Shown piece after piece: positions 24,083 to 33,642 of a DNA stretch of 48,318 nt (the first letter of the stretch is position 1; each line of letters starts with the position of its first letter). The notes beneath the pieces were generated by a model. The model saw only the letters and a program-made list of their open reading frames with translations, was not told the DNA's origin and did not search any database. The translations under genes were made by a program, and so were the position numbers. The stretch is from JBGRQA01 sp041725895 (GTDB lineage Bacteria; Bacteroidota; Bacteroidia; Bacteroidales; Marinifilaceae), in assembly GCA_041725895.1 (NCBI GenBank), contig JBGRQA010000039.1, positions 1 through 48,318 on the forward strand. The letters are read 5' to 3'.

Positions 24083-25642
24083 CTAATTGGAGTGCTTCTC
24101 AAAATACTCCAAACACATCTCTTCCAATTCTTCACTGACCTTACGATACCTCTTATTCCCAACCAAATTTCGAGTTTCATTAGGGTCTTTTTTGTAATCG
24201 TAAAGTTCTCTTTCGATGATTCTTTCCTTACTGAAGTTTCCAGGTTTTCTGAACATTTCGTTTACCCATACCACATAACGATAACGCTCGGTTCGGAAGG
24301 CATATCCCTCAGCTTTTCCTCTCTGAAACTGGCTAACACTATACTCTTTTACACCTTTCTTCCCATTTTTCATTACCGGGATCAAGCTTACTCCATCCAG
24401 ATCGGAAGGCTTTTCAATACCCGCCAAATCGCAAAGGGTCGGGAAAATATCCACAAATTCCGTTGGAGTCTTTGTCTTTCCTTTATAATTCTCCCCATCC
24501 GATATAATCATTGGGGATCGTGTTGCCTGCTCAAAGTTGGTGTGCTTGCACCAGATGCCATGATCGCCCAGGTGCCATCCGTGATCCCCCCACAGGATTA
24601 CAACAGTATTCTCTCGTAAACCCAATGAATCCATTGCATGGAGCACCTTACCAACTTGTGCATCGATGTAAGATACAGCCGCATAATACCCATGAATCAA
24701 CTCTTTCTGTTTCTCTACCGAAAGAAGATCCGATTCCACATCAGAGAAAGACTTCAAAGGAGGAATATCGGTATAGGAACGTAACTCACCGGAATTATGG
24801 TAGGCCAGCAAAGGACCATCTACCGCTGCCTTCTGGTAAGGAGCCAATGGCATCTCCTCCCGGTCATACAAATCCCAATATTTTTTAGGAGCTACAAAAG
24901 GCAAGTGCGGACGCTTAAAGCCCACTCCCAGGAAAAACGGCTTGTCCCGAACGGCCAGTTTTTCCAATCGATCGATGGCTGAAAGGGCAATTACTCCATC
25001 CACATAGGCATTATCAGGCACATCGGCACACTCTGTAGTCGGTTTCACTCGTGAAATGGCATATTTGGTAACTGCATAGCCTTTCTTTCCCTGAGTCTCT
25101 GCCTCCTTGCGGTACTTCTCCACTGCTTTTTTGGTCTCCGGCAACTGGTAGTAACCCAATGCAGGCTGACCATATTTCGAATCGTAATACTTATAATCTC
25201 CTTCAAAGGCGAACTCTTCACTCCAGGATACTTTGTCATGATCGTTGTCTACACTCCTCTTGTCGTAGATCTTTCCCACACCGGTGGTTACGTAACCATT
25301 CTGCTTAAAGTGCTGAGGCATGGTTAGAATATCCGGATTCATATCCCGAATCAACGTTTTCAAGTCCCACACCTTCGTCAAATCAGGACGCAGTCCGGTT
25401 AGCAAACTGGCACGCGAAGGCGCACACACCGCCTGCTGGCAGTGATTGTTTAGAAATACCACCCCTTGTTTTGCCAAACGGTCAATGTTTGGAGTTTTCA
25501 CCAATTTATCACCATAACAACCAAGTATGGGTTTTAAATCGTCTACGGCAATAAACAATACATTCTTCTTTTCTTGTGCCTGGCCCAGCAAGGGTAAACT
25601 GGCCAAAGCCAGAGACATATATTTCTTGAAGTTGTTCATCAT
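24083..25642 (-). CDS. Type I sulfatase, iduronate-2-sulfatase-like, Cys-type
   Basis: This exported sulfatase of 519 aa has the signal MMNNFKKYMSLALASLPLLGQA. The metal site is IAVDDLKPILGCYG, formylglycine arises at Cys73 in CAPSRASLLTGLRP, and WGDHGWHLGDHG is intact. It is a full-length close paralogue of the sulfatase at 2159-3727, sharing even the signal ending PLLGQAQEKKNVLF, which indicates duplication within the locus. Differences cluster in the loop after DKRSVD and near the C-terminus, where substrate contacts would be. The start codon directly abuts the stop codon of the upstream Ser-type sulfatase gene, so the two are translationally coupled. Substrate is unknown; the family (probably S1_7) covers several 2-O- and other sulfatases. 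Confidence 0.94.
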   Translation of the reverse strand: MMNNFKKYMSLALASLPLLGQAQEKKNVLFIAVDDLKPILGCYGDKLVKTPNIDRLAKQGVVFLNNHCQQAVCAPSRASLLTGLRPDLTKVWDLKTLIRDMNPDILTMPQHFKQNGYVTTGVGKIYDKRSVDNDHDKVSWSEEFAFEGDYKYYDSKYGQPALGYYQLPETKKAVEKYRKEAETQGKKGYAVTKYAISRVKPTTECADVPDNAYVDGVIALSAIDRLEKLAVRDKPFFLGVGFKRPHLPFVAPKKYWDLYDREEMPLAPYQKAAVDGPLLAYHNSGELRSYTDIPPLKSFSDVESDLLSVEKQKELIHGYYAAVSYIDAQVGKVLHAMDSLGLRENTVVILWGDHGWHLGDHGIWCKHTNFEQATRSPMIISDGENYKGKTKTPTEFVDIFPTLCDLAGIEKPSDLDGVSLIPVMKNGKKGVKEYSVSQFQRGKAEGYAFRTERYRYVVWVNEMFRKPGNFSKERIIERELYDYKKDPNETRNLVGNKRYRKVSEELEEMCLEYFEKHSN

Positions 25643-27343
25643 TTAATACTTTATTTTAAGTTCCTTACTCTGCTTGTAACCTATTCGAATGGCAACAGCA
25701 TGCAACACCTCTCCTTTCTTCAATTCCACGGACCCGTTGTACACCTGCCAATACTTCCAATCTGGTCGGCTTTGACCATTCGTGGTGACCTGGTATGCAA
25801 TGGATGCCCCTTTGGTTGAACAGCTCAGCGAAACTGTTCCCTTTCCAATCTCTCCCCTGGGTTGCAGAGTTTGAGGTTGCTCCAGGTTGGGCCACATCTC
25901 CCGCACCATTTCTCCTTCCGGCACAAAACCTTTATCTTCGATTCGCTTCTGCCAACTGTCTAGTTTATTCGCCATCCTTTTCAGGACTTTTGCATACTTT
26001 GGGTCATCAGCCAAATTCTTCAATTGGAAAGGATCTGCATGTACATCGTAGAGCTCCTCAACAGGTTTCTGTTGACGAAACCACTGCTCCTGATCCCGGT
26101 TCAACTCTCCTTTTTCATGCATCTCCAAAAGACGATTCATCATAGGCAACTGTCTACGGTACTTCAAATCCTGGTAGTAGGGCCATTCCGGATGAAAATT
26201 CCGCACATACATGAAATCCTTATCCCGCACACAGCGCACCATATCGTAGAATTCGTCCATGCGATCGCGGGAACCGTATATTTCTGTCCGAACTTTCCCG
26301 GCCTTGTACTTTCCAAGAAAGGCCTTTCCCTGCATATTCCCTGGAGGTTTTACACCTGCAAGAGAGAGCATGGTTGGAGCCAGATCCACAAAGGAAACCA
26401 TCTCGTCATAAGTCGTTCCGGCTTTCTCCTTATTGGGAAAGCGAACAATCATGGGCACCTTTAACCCTGAATCGTAAATGGCTCTTTTCCCCCGGGGCAA
26501 AGGACCTCCATGGTCGCTGTAGAAGAAAACAATGGTTTTCTCCAACAAACCATCCGCTTTCAGCTGTCTCAGAATTTGCCCCACTTGCTGATCCATTTCG
26601 GTAATATTGGAATACTTGCGGGCAACATCCTTCCGAACAATCGAATCTTCCGGAAAATAGGGTGGCAATTGAGGAGCGGAAGGATCTACCAGCGTGGGAT
26701 CGTTTTTTTTCTTCCAGATACGCGACTCATGCGTTACATTTAGGTTGAAAACCGAGAAAAAGGGCTTCCCTTTTGGGCGATTTCGCCAATGCGCTTTGCT
26801 GTCGTTCTCATCCCAGGCCGTAATAGGAGCCGCAAACTGGTAATCGGTCTTGTTGTTGTTGGTACAGTAGTAACCGGCCTTGCGCAAATACTCCGTAAAG
26901 CATTTCACATCAACCGGCACAACTGCCGAATATTGGGGAACCGGATTGCCTGAAGGATCAACAATCCCTGTTTCCTGCTTGTATACTCCCTTTGAAATCC
27001 CGGTTATATCCTTTCCGGTGCGCATGTTGTGCGTTCCCAAACTTGCCGGATACATTCCGGTGATAATGGAGGAACGACTAGGCGCACTCACCCCTACCGT
27101 AGTAAAAGCATTGGTGAAGCGCACCCCTTCAGATGCCAAATGATCCAAAACCGGGGTCTTAGCGGCTTCATCTCCGTAACACCCCAGGTTGGGACTGATG
27201 TCCTCGCAGGTAATCCAAAGGATATTGGGCTGTTCATACTCCCTTTCAGGAGAGCATTGGCTTACACCACAGTGTAAACCAATTCCTCCCAATAAAAACA
27301 ACGACCAAGGATAAGTATTTTTAATCAGCGGATTTCTCATCAT
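25643..27343 (-). CDS. Ser-type sulfatase (N-sulfoglucosamine sulfohydrolase-like) with C-terminal beta module
   Basis: This exported sulfatase is 566 aa, with two adjacent ATG codons at the start. The residue to be oxidised is Ser86 in VGVSAPSRSSIITG, so this is a Ser-type (SxPSR) enzyme; all other sulfatases in the window are Cys-type. Only anSME-class enzymes are known to mature Ser-type sulfatases, and anSME is encoded at the window start. Metal ligands lie in WITCEDISPNLGCYG, and FFYSDHGGPLPRGK is the later catalytic block. The overall pattern fits the SGSH-like group (probably S1_8). Residues about 495-566 (KGTVSLSCSTKGASIAYQVT...) resemble the Fn3-like chitobiase C-terminal domain. The N-terminus has Cys25 and Cys30, but neither sits in a good lipobox. 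Its stop abuts the next sulfatase start. Confidence 0.92.
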   Translation of the reverse strand: MMRNPLIKNTYPWSLFLLGGIGLHCGVSQCSPEREYEQPNILWITCEDISPNLGCYGDEAAKTPVLDHLASEGVRFTNAFTTVGVSAPSRSSIITGMYPASLGTHNMRTGKDITGISKGVYKQETGIVDPSGNPVPQYSAVVPVDVKCFTEYLRKAGYYCTNNNKTDYQFAAPITAWDENDSKAHWRNRPKGKPFFSVFNLNVTHESRIWKKKNDPTLVDPSAPQLPPYFPEDSIVRKDVARKYSNITEMDQQVGQILRQLKADGLLEKTIVFFYSDHGGPLPRGKRAIYDSGLKVPMIVRFPNKEKAGTTYDEMVSFVDLAPTMLSLAGVKPPGNMQGKAFLGKYKAGKVRTEIYGSRDRMDEFYDMVRCVRDKDFMYVRNFHPEWPYYQDLKYRRQLPMMNRLLEMHEKGELNRDQEQWFRQQKPVEELYDVHADPFQLKNLADDPKYAKVLKRMANKLDSWQKRIEDKGFVPEGEMVREMWPNLEQPQTLQPRGEIGKGTVSLSCSTKGASIAYQVTTNGQSRPDWKYWQVYNGSVELKKGEVLHAVAIRIGYKQSKELKIKY

Positions 27344-27345
27344 TC

Positions 27346-28788
27346 TTATTCTGCTTCAACATATAAGTCCAGAAGTTTTGACATTTTCGCCACAACTTTT
27401 TTCATTTTCGCATTGTCAACAACGTTCACATTTTCTTCCGGATCATTTTTATGATCAAATAACATTCTTTCTGTAGTCTCGCCTTTTTTATTCTTCCATT
27501 CGGTATAAATGTATTGCTGAGTAATAGCAGACCAGCCATCTCCCATTTTTGAATACACAACTTTTTTCACCTGCTTTTGGGGGTTCTTTAACACAGGAAC
27601 AAAACTTTTCCCCTCCAAATGATCAGGAGCATCAATTCCTGTCAAATCACAAAAACTAGGATATAAGTCAATCAACTCAACTAAAGAATTTGTTTCGTGA
27701 CCACCGTTCATTCCTGGGGCTTTTACAATCATTGTAGTATTCAACGCCTTGTTAAAATTACTGTGCTTGCACCACAACGAGTGTTCTCCCAATTGCCATC
27801 CATGATCTCCGATCAGGCAAACAACCGTATTCTCATCCATGTTCAATTCTTTTAGTTTATCCAAAACCTTACCCACCATGGCATCTACATAGCTAACACA
27901 GGCATAATAACCACGAATCACTTCTTTGGCTTTCTCATTTGTCAAATTACCATCTTTTGACGGGATATCATGATAAGCTCTTAGCTCCCACCAATTATGA
28001 AGTGATTGTTCCGGTGCATTTTCAGGTGCATAGTAGTTACTTGGCAGCTCAATTGAGTTTTTAGGATATAAATCGAAATATTTCTTTGGTGCATTTAATG
28101 GCAGGTGAGGTTTTATGAATCCCACTGTCATAAAGAATGGCTGACCTGATTTCTTGAACTTCTGTAATTTCTCGATTGCTCTGTTCGCTATTTTCCCATC
28201 AAAGTAATCCTCATCGTTCACCTCTCCCATCTCAAAAGAGTTTGCTCTCCCTTTGTTATTTCTGCAAAGAGCAAGATTATCATTATCTTGATAGTCACGC
28301 CAACCATCCGGATGATCTTTTCGCGTTTCTCCATCTGTTGCATGCCATGGTCTTTCACTCCATCCGTCTACCCTGTCAAACCTGTGATGATATACTTTCC
28401 CCAAACTAACTGTGTAGTAACCATTATCCTTAAATGCCTTCTGAATTGGGACAATGTTAGGCTCATCTTTTTCCACACTACACTGGTTATTGATATAGCG
28501 AGTCGCATTTGGACGAAGTCCGCTCAATAAACTGGCTCTTGACGGGCCACAAACCGGATAGTTACAATAAGCTTTTCTGAACAATGTCCCCTCACTGGCT
28601 AACTTGTCAATATTGGGCGACTTAATTTGATTTTGTCCATAACAACCCAATTGCGGACGCAAATCATCCACCATCAAAAACAGGACATTTTTCTTTACTT
28701 TCTCATCTGCTTTATCACAAGCAAATGTATTGACTGTATTTACTCCGGTAACAGCCATTAACCCCATACAGATTAATTCTTTTTTCAT
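27346..28788 (-). CDS. Type I sulfatase, iduronate-2-sulfatase-like, Cys-type
   Basis: This sulfatase of about 480 aa starts from the ATG at 28788; the longer frame upstream starts only at a TTG. The N-terminus MKKELICMGLMAVTGVNTVNTFAC is a secretion signal, perhaps a weak lipoprotein signal. It has LMVDDLRPQLGCYG metal ligands, formylglycine Cys80 in CGPSRASLLSGLRP, GKVYHHRFD, GFIKPHLPLNAPKKYFDLY and IGDHGWQLGEH. The last block differs from WGDHGWHLGDH in the three relatives here, suggesting a different substrate position. It lies two bases upstream of the Ser-type sulfatase start, so the genes form one tight cluster. A -7-like box TAAATTTG at 28927-28920 with a poor -33 box might give an internal promoter. 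Confidence 0.92.
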   Translation of the reverse strand: MKKELICMGLMAVTGVNTVNTFACDKADEKVKKNVLFLMVDDLRPQLGCYGQNQIKSPNIDKLASEGTLFRKAYCNYPVCGPSRASLLSGLRPNATRYINNQCSVEKDEPNIVPIQKAFKDNGYYTVSLGKVYHHRFDRVDGWSERPWHATDGETRKDHPDGWRDYQDNDNLALCRNNKGRANSFEMGEVNDEDYFDGKIANRAIEKLQKFKKSGQPFFMTVGFIKPHLPLNAPKKYFDLYPKNSIELPSNYYAPENAPEQSLHNWWELRAYHDIPSKDGNLTNEKAKEVIRGYYACVSYVDAMVGKVLDKLKELNMDENTVVCLIGDHGWQLGEHSLWCKHSNFNKALNTTMIVKAPGMNGGHETNSLVELIDLYPSFCDLTGIDAPDHLEGKSFVPVLKNPQKQVKKVVYSKMGDGWSAITQQYIYTEWKNKKGETTERMLFDHKNDPEENVNVVDNAKMKKVVAKMSKLLDLYVEAE

Positions 28789-28980
28789 TACAGTATCATG
28801 GTTGTCGGTTATCAGTTGTCGCAAGGGCCCCTGTAATCGAAAATTAATAAATCAATTTGAATTCCTAAACTTCAAACAAATGGAGAAATGAGCCCAACAA
28901 GAACCTTGAAATTTAATTACAAATTTATCTTTAGCTAGCCTTTTCAAGGCCTTGCCAGCACTCCTTTCAGTATTTAGTCT

Positions 28981-30474
28981 TTAATATTGATCTTCATGGC
29001 GGTAATCCCCCCACCGGTATTTCACGGTCCGTTTCAACGGAATATTCATACCATCGGTATTCTCCAGCCAATCGTACAGTTCATTGGCCAGTTTCTTCAC
29101 CAACTCCTGATGTTCTGGCTTGTCAATCAAATTGTACATCTCATCCGGATCATTCTCGATATCGTACAATTCATTCCGGTCCCATATGCCATGATAACGA
29201 ATGTACTTGTACTTATCGGTACGTATCCCAAATACCGTTGGGGTCATGGGAAAATCATACTCCCAGTAGTATTCGTAAAAGATCCGGTCGCGCCAATTGA
29301 TTTCATTCCCTTTCAACAATGGCGTAAAGGAATGTCCGGGCATGTATTTGGGTTGTCTCAATCCTGCCATCTCCAAAATGGTAGGAGCCAGATCAATATT
29401 CTGTACCATCTTATCAATGGTTTTACCTCCCTCGAATAGTTCAGGACAGCGCACCAGGAAGGGCACCTTCACCGACTCCTCATAGAAATGACGTTTATCG
29501 ATCAAACCGTGTTCTCCCCAACTGAATCCATTATCGCCCATGTAAATCACCATAGTTGATTCATCCAATCCTTCCTTCCTGAGGTAATCCATCACCGCAC
29601 CAATGCTCTCATCCACAGCCAGCAAAGTTTCACAGTAACGTTGCACCATTTCATTAAAGTCGGCATTCCCATGGTACATATAATCCACGCCATGCCAGCT
29701 AACGCGTTGCTGCTTCACCCACTCTGGCCATTTCAATTCACGGTACTCTCCTGTTTTGGTTTGCTCAAAGGTTGGAGGAAGTTTAATCTTCTTTCCTTTG
29801 TATCTTCCTTTGTGTCTCATCGCAGGCTGAAATTCAGCATGAACTGCCTTATGCGATAGATACATAAAAAAGGGTTTTTTCTTATCCCGATGCTCCATCC
29901 AATTGATGGCATGGTCTGTCAACAAATCGGTGATGTAAGTAGAATCCTTGTATTGGATTCGCTTTCCGTTAATATTCAACTCCGGATTGTAGTAAACACC
30001 CTGTCCTTTAAAACTCTCCCAATGGTCAAAACCAGGCTGCGGATCATCCCCATGATCTCCCATGTGCCATTTGCCCAGAAAAGCAGTTTGGTAACCGGCT
30101 TTCTGCAAGTACTGTGGGAAATAGGTCAGATTGCCGGGATCGGGTGCATAATTATCCACTATTGTATGGCAGTGTGAATACTGCCCCGTTAGGATGGAAG
30201 CGCGACTAGGCGAACACAACGATGTGGTTACAAAGGCATTCTTAAAATAGGCTCCTTCCTTTGCCATTTTATCCATATTAGGGGTTTCCTGCCAGGGCAC
30301 CTTGTTGGTAAAGCCCATAAAGTCGTAGCGATGATCGTCCGTAAGAATAAAAATCACATTACGGGGCTTCTGTTTCTTAATTTTCTCCAATTGGGGCAAT
30401 TGCTGAGCGTGTGCTGCCACGTTACAACACAGACTTAAGCCCATACCGGCAATTGCGTATTTAATTCCGTTCAT
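28981..30474 (-). CDS. Type I sulfatase, GlcNAc-6-sulfatase-like group, Cys-type
   Basis: This exported sulfatase of 497 aa has the signal peptide MNGIKYAIAGMGLSLCCNVAAHA. Metal ligands lie in FILTDDHRYDFMG, the formylglycine site is Cys87 in TTSLCSPSRASILTGQYSH, and GKWHMGDHGDDPQPGFDHW and MGDNGFSWGEHGLIDKRHFYEESVKVP complete the core. The pattern resembles the S1_11-type 6-O-sulfatases known from gut Bacteroides, though the group also has other activities. Its C-terminus, rich in Arg and Tyr, extends past the usual end. It lies between the tandem sulfatase pair and the cluster of three abutting sulfatase genes, with 18 bases upstream and about 190 downstream. Confidence 0.92.
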   Translation of the reverse strand: MNGIKYAIAGMGLSLCCNVAAHAQQLPQLEKIKKQKPRNVIFILTDDHRYDFMGFTNKVPWQETPNMDKMAKEGAYFKNAFVTTSLCSPSRASILTGQYSHCHTIVDNYAPDPGNLTYFPQYLQKAGYQTAFLGKWHMGDHGDDPQPGFDHWESFKGQGVYYNPELNINGKRIQYKDSTYITDLLTDHAINWMEHRDKKKPFFMYLSHKAVHAEFQPAMRHKGRYKGKKIKLPPTFEQTKTGEYRELKWPEWVKQQRVSWHGVDYMYHGNADFNEMVQRYCETLLAVDESIGAVMDYLRKEGLDESTMVIYMGDNGFSWGEHGLIDKRHFYEESVKVPFLVRCPELFEGGKTIDKMVQNIDLAPTILEMAGLRQPKYMPGHSFTPLLKGNEINWRDRIFYEYYWEYDFPMTPTVFGIRTDKYKYIRYHGIWDRNELYDIENDPDEMYNLIDKPEHQELVKKLANELYDWLENTDGMNIPLKRTVKYRWGDYRHEDQY

Positions 30475-30492
30475 TGATTAGGTTTTTATTTC

Positions 30493-31974
30493 TTAATGTT
30501 GATTTGCTTTGGCTTTTTTACCTTTTCTCTTGCCCTTGTTCTTTTTTACTTTTTTGAAAGCATTTATTTCTTTTTTCCAAGTATGAAGAACTTGCAACAA
30601 CTCTTCTGTTTTTTCTGGCATTTCGTTGCTTAGGTCTTTCGATTCGGAAATATCTTCTTTCAAATTGTACAGCTCCACCCTTCCCTGATCGAAGAACTCA
30701 AGCAGCTTGAAATCGCCCTGACGTACAGCACTGCAATTTGAATCCCCTGTTGAGTGAGGTCTTCCTGTAGGCGAATGCCAGAAGAAGGCACGGTTGGGGT
30801 TAGGATTTTTCTTATCCTTCAATGCCCAAACAAAACTTTCTCCATCAAGATGGGCTTCAGGATGAAGCGGCAATCCAGCCATTTCCAGCATGGTAGGAAA
30901 AAAATCGGATCCAATAATCACTTCATCATTTTCAGTTCCGGCTTTGATAACTCCGGGCCATCTTACAATCATTGGCTCTCGAATACCTCCCTCATACAAA
31001 TGTCCTTTTCCTGCTTTCAATGGCGTGTTTGATGTTGCCAACTGCCGATTATTGGTTCCACGATTCGACAAACCACCATTATCGGAAAATAAAATAATAA
31101 TGGTATTATCATATTCTCCTAACTCCTTGAGTGTTTTCACCAAACGGCCCAGACTCTCGTCCATACTGTAGATCATTGCTGCGTATACAGCATTATCCTG
31201 ACGCATTTTTCGCTGGCCTGTACCTTCGTCAATATACTCAGGACCATCATACTGCATAGTTTTTAGCTTTTTCCTGAATTTTTTCACATACTCATCCTTG
31301 GCCTGAAACGGAGTATGAACAGCATAGTGAGACACATAAGCAAGGAAGGGTTTATCAGGAGTCTCCTCATGCTGTTTTCTCAAATATTTAATGGTTTCAT
31401 CGGTCAGTCTATCAGTCAGGTATTCTCCATCAGTACCCTCGTCCAATCCATGAATGGGACGCTCCTTGGATTTTCTCCCTTTTCCTTCGTTGAAGGGATA
31501 GAAGTAAGAAATGGGAGCGCCCGCATGTCCTCCCCCAATATTGACTTCAAACCCCTGATTTTCGGGAAGACTCTCATTTGCTGCCAGATGCCATTTTCCT
31601 GTAAAAAAAGTGGAATACCCAGCCTCTTTAAAAGGAACAGCCAAAGTTGTTTCCCCTCCCTTTAGTTGTTTCACATTAGAACCAGGCACCCAATCTCTGG
31701 CAGGATACTTCCCGGTGATGATGGAATACCTGGAAGGCAGGCAACGCGGATGACTTACATAGGCATTGGTAAAACGAACTCCTTCCTGGGCCAGCTTATC
31801 AATATTTGGGGTTTCATAGAATTTGGATCCTTGGTAACCGGTATCCTTCCATCCCATATCATCAACCAGAAAATAGAGAATATTTGGTTTCTCCTTCTTG
31901 GCGGCAAACGCATTTGTCGCTCCTAACAGTCCCAATCCCAAACAGGAAAGGGATTTCCAATTCATCTTCATCAT
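30493..31974 (-). CDS. Type I sulfatase, Cys-type (tandem pair, downstream copy)
   Basis: This exported sulfatase of 493 aa has the signal MMKMNWKSLSCLGLGLLGATNAFA. Metal ligands sit in FLVDDMGWKDTGYQGS, formylglycine arises at Cys78 in HPRCLPSRYSIITGKYP, and GKWHLA, FSDNGGLSNRG and HLYEGGIREP follow. These features fit the large S1_16-like group of exo-sulfatases. It is a tandem duplicate of the gene at 32002-33462, the two being alignable end to end (PISYFYPFNEG, RQDNAVYAAMIYSMDESLG). It alone ends in a very basic tail of about 20 residues (KKVKKNKGKRKGKKAKANQH) that could bind anionic glycan or membrane. The gap to the upstream copy is 27 bases. Confidence 0.93.
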   Translation of the reverse strand: MMKMNWKSLSCLGLGLLGATNAFAAKKEKPNILYFLVDDMGWKDTGYQGSKFYETPNIDKLAQEGVRFTNAYVSHPRCLPSRYSIITGKYPARDWVPGSNVKQLKGGETTLAVPFKEAGYSTFFTGKWHLAANESLPENQGFEVNIGGGHAGAPISYFYPFNEGKGRKSKERPIHGLDEGTDGEYLTDRLTDETIKYLRKQHEETPDKPFLAYVSHYAVHTPFQAKDEYVKKFRKKLKTMQYDGPEYIDEGTGQRKMRQDNAVYAAMIYSMDESLGRLVKTLKELGEYDNTIIILFSDNGGLSNRGTNNRQLATSNTPLKAGKGHLYEGGIREPMIVRWPGVIKAGTENDEVIIGSDFFPTMLEMAGLPLHPEAHLDGESFVWALKDKKNPNPNRAFFWHSPTGRPHSTGDSNCSAVRQGDFKLLEFFDQGRVELYNLKEDISESKDLSNEMPEKTEELLQVLHTWKKEINAFKKVKKNKGKRKGKKAKANQH

Positions 31975-32001
31975 ATTATTATAATAATTATCAATAAAGC
32001 G

Positions 32002-33462
32002 CTATTTTGTATAGGCATTCACTTCCTTTCGCCACTCTTTCAAAAGATCCCGTAATTCCTTAGTCTTTCCCGGATTCTTTTGGGATAGATCATACCTCTC
32101 TTCAAGGTCGTGTTTTAAATCGTAAAGTTCAACTCGATCTTCATCGTACCACTCGATGAGCTTGAAATCCCCTTTTCGAACTGCACTACAGTCCTTATCT
32201 CCTGTTGCATGCGGACGGGAAACCGGAGAATGCCAGAAAATCGCCCGATCTGCCTGCGGATTCTCCTGGTTCTTCAATGCCCAAACAAAACTCTGCCCGT
32301 CCTGATGTGCTTCCGGTTGTGAGGGAAAATTGACCATCTCCAGGATGGCAGGGAAAAAATCGGCTCCGGTAACTACAGCCTCCAATACGGTACCGGCTTT
32401 AGTTACTCCTGGCCATTTCACAATCAAGGGTTCACGAATACCTCCTTCGTAAAGATGTCCTTTTCCGGCCCGAAGCGGGTAATTTGAGGTCGCTACCTTT
32501 CGGGGACGAAAGCCACGATTAGACAAACCACCGTTATCCGAAAAGAAGATGATGATGGTATTATCGAGCTGCCCTAACTTCTCAAGGGTCTGAGTAATAT
32601 GACCCAAACTCTCATCCATACTGTAGATCATCGCAGCATACACCGGATCATCCTGCCTCATCTTGGTGGTTCCGGTTCCCTCCTCAATAAATTCAGGTCC
32701 CTCATACCTCATCGTTTTCAACTTCTCTCGAAATTTATGAATGTATTCCTCCTTAGCCTGCAAAGGCTCATGAATGGCATAATGCGAAACATAGGCCAGG
32801 AATGGTTGATCAGGATTGCTATTGCAATGGGTCTCCAGGTATTTTATGGTCTCATCTGTAATCCGGTCGGTCAGGTACTCCCCTTTCTTTCCTTCCTCCA
32901 GACCTTCGATGGGCTTCTTTTTGCCAGTAGCTCTCCCCTCATTATAGGGATAGAAATAGGAAATGGGAGAACCTGCATGGCCTCCGGCAATATTCACATC
33001 AAAACCCACATCCTGCGGGAATGTTCCTGAAGTGGCTAAATGCCATTTCCCGGCAAAGAAAGTAGAGTAACCTCCAGCCTTCATGGCATCGGCCAAAGAA
33101 ACCTCCTCAGGCTTCAATTTCCCCTCATCTCCAGGGCGGAGTTTCCCCTCCCCTGGTCCGGGCATTTGCGCTCTGGCAGGATATTTACCGGTAATTAGGG
33201 AATATCGGGAAGGTACACAGCGAGGATGGGTTGCATAGGCATTCGTAAACCTCACCCCTTCACTAGCCAGTTTATCGATATTGGGAGTTTCGAAGAATTC
33301 AGAGCCCTGGTAACCGGCATCCATCCAACCCATATCATCCACCAGGAAAAAGAGAACATTAGGTTTCTTTTCCAATTCTCTCTGTGCACTACAATCTGCA
33401 AAAGCCAAACCGAATAAACCGGTCAGAAGCAGAGACGATTTTCGTATTGCTAGTTTTTTCAT
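32002..33462 (-). CDS. Type I sulfatase, Cys-type (tandem pair, upstream copy)
   Basis: This exported sulfatase of 486 aa has the signal region MKKLAIRKSSLLLTGLFGLAFADCSA; Cys24 is not in a canonical lipobox. It has metal ligands in FLVDDMGWMDAGYQGS, formylglycine Cys82 in HPRCVPSRYSLITGKYP, and FSDNGGLSNRG and HLYEGGIREP. It is the sister of the gene at 30493-31974, with a shorter C-terminus that lacks the basic tail and an extra Gly/Pro/Lys-rich loop (about 105-120). It is the first sulfatase after the SusCD and glycan-binding genes, separated from the latter by 180 bases that contain a hairpin. Confidence 0.93.
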   Translation of the reverse strand: MKKLAIRKSSLLLTGLFGLAFADCSAQRELEKKPNVLFFLVDDMGWMDAGYQGSEFFETPNIDKLASEGVRFTNAYATHPRCVPSRYSLITGKYPARAQMPGPGEGKLRPGDEGKLKPEEVSLADAMKAGGYSTFFAGKWHLATSGTFPQDVGFDVNIAGGHAGSPISYFYPYNEGRATGKKKPIEGLEEGKKGEYLTDRITDETIKYLETHCNSNPDQPFLAYVSHYAIHEPLQAKEEYIHKFREKLKTMRYEGPEFIEEGTGTTKMRQDDPVYAAMIYSMDESLGHITQTLEKLGQLDNTIIIFFSDNGGLSNRGFRPRKVATSNYPLRAGKGHLYEGGIREPLIVKWPGVTKAGTVLEAVVTGADFFPAILEMVNFPSQPEAHQDGQSFVWALKNQENPQADRAIFWHSPVSRPHATGDKDCSAVRKGDFKLIEWYDEDRVELYDLKHDLEERYDLSQKNPGKTKELRDLLKEWRKEVNAYTK

Positions 33463-33532
33463 TTTGTTTATTTTGGAATATAAAAGGTAAGATGAAAGAA
33501 AAGATCAGCAGATCCTTTTACCAGATAGCAGC

Positions 33533-33574
33533 AGAGGAGAGAAGAGTGGTGTATTCCACATTCAGCTCTCCTCT
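33533..33574 (-). other. Intergenic hairpin between glycan-binding protein and first sulfatase
   Basis: A perfect 9-bp stem AGAGGAGAG/CTCTCCTCT with an inner GTGG/CCAC stem. On the minus strand it is followed by GCTGCTATC, not a T-run. It sits where expression commonly steps down after SusCD and binding proteins in PULs, so it may be a 3'-end stabilising or processing site. Confidence 0.45.
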
Positions 33575-33642
33575 ACATCTATTTTGCTCTTCGATTCATT
33601 AAATCCCAAGGGAATCAATCGAAATTATCTCCTATGTTCCAA

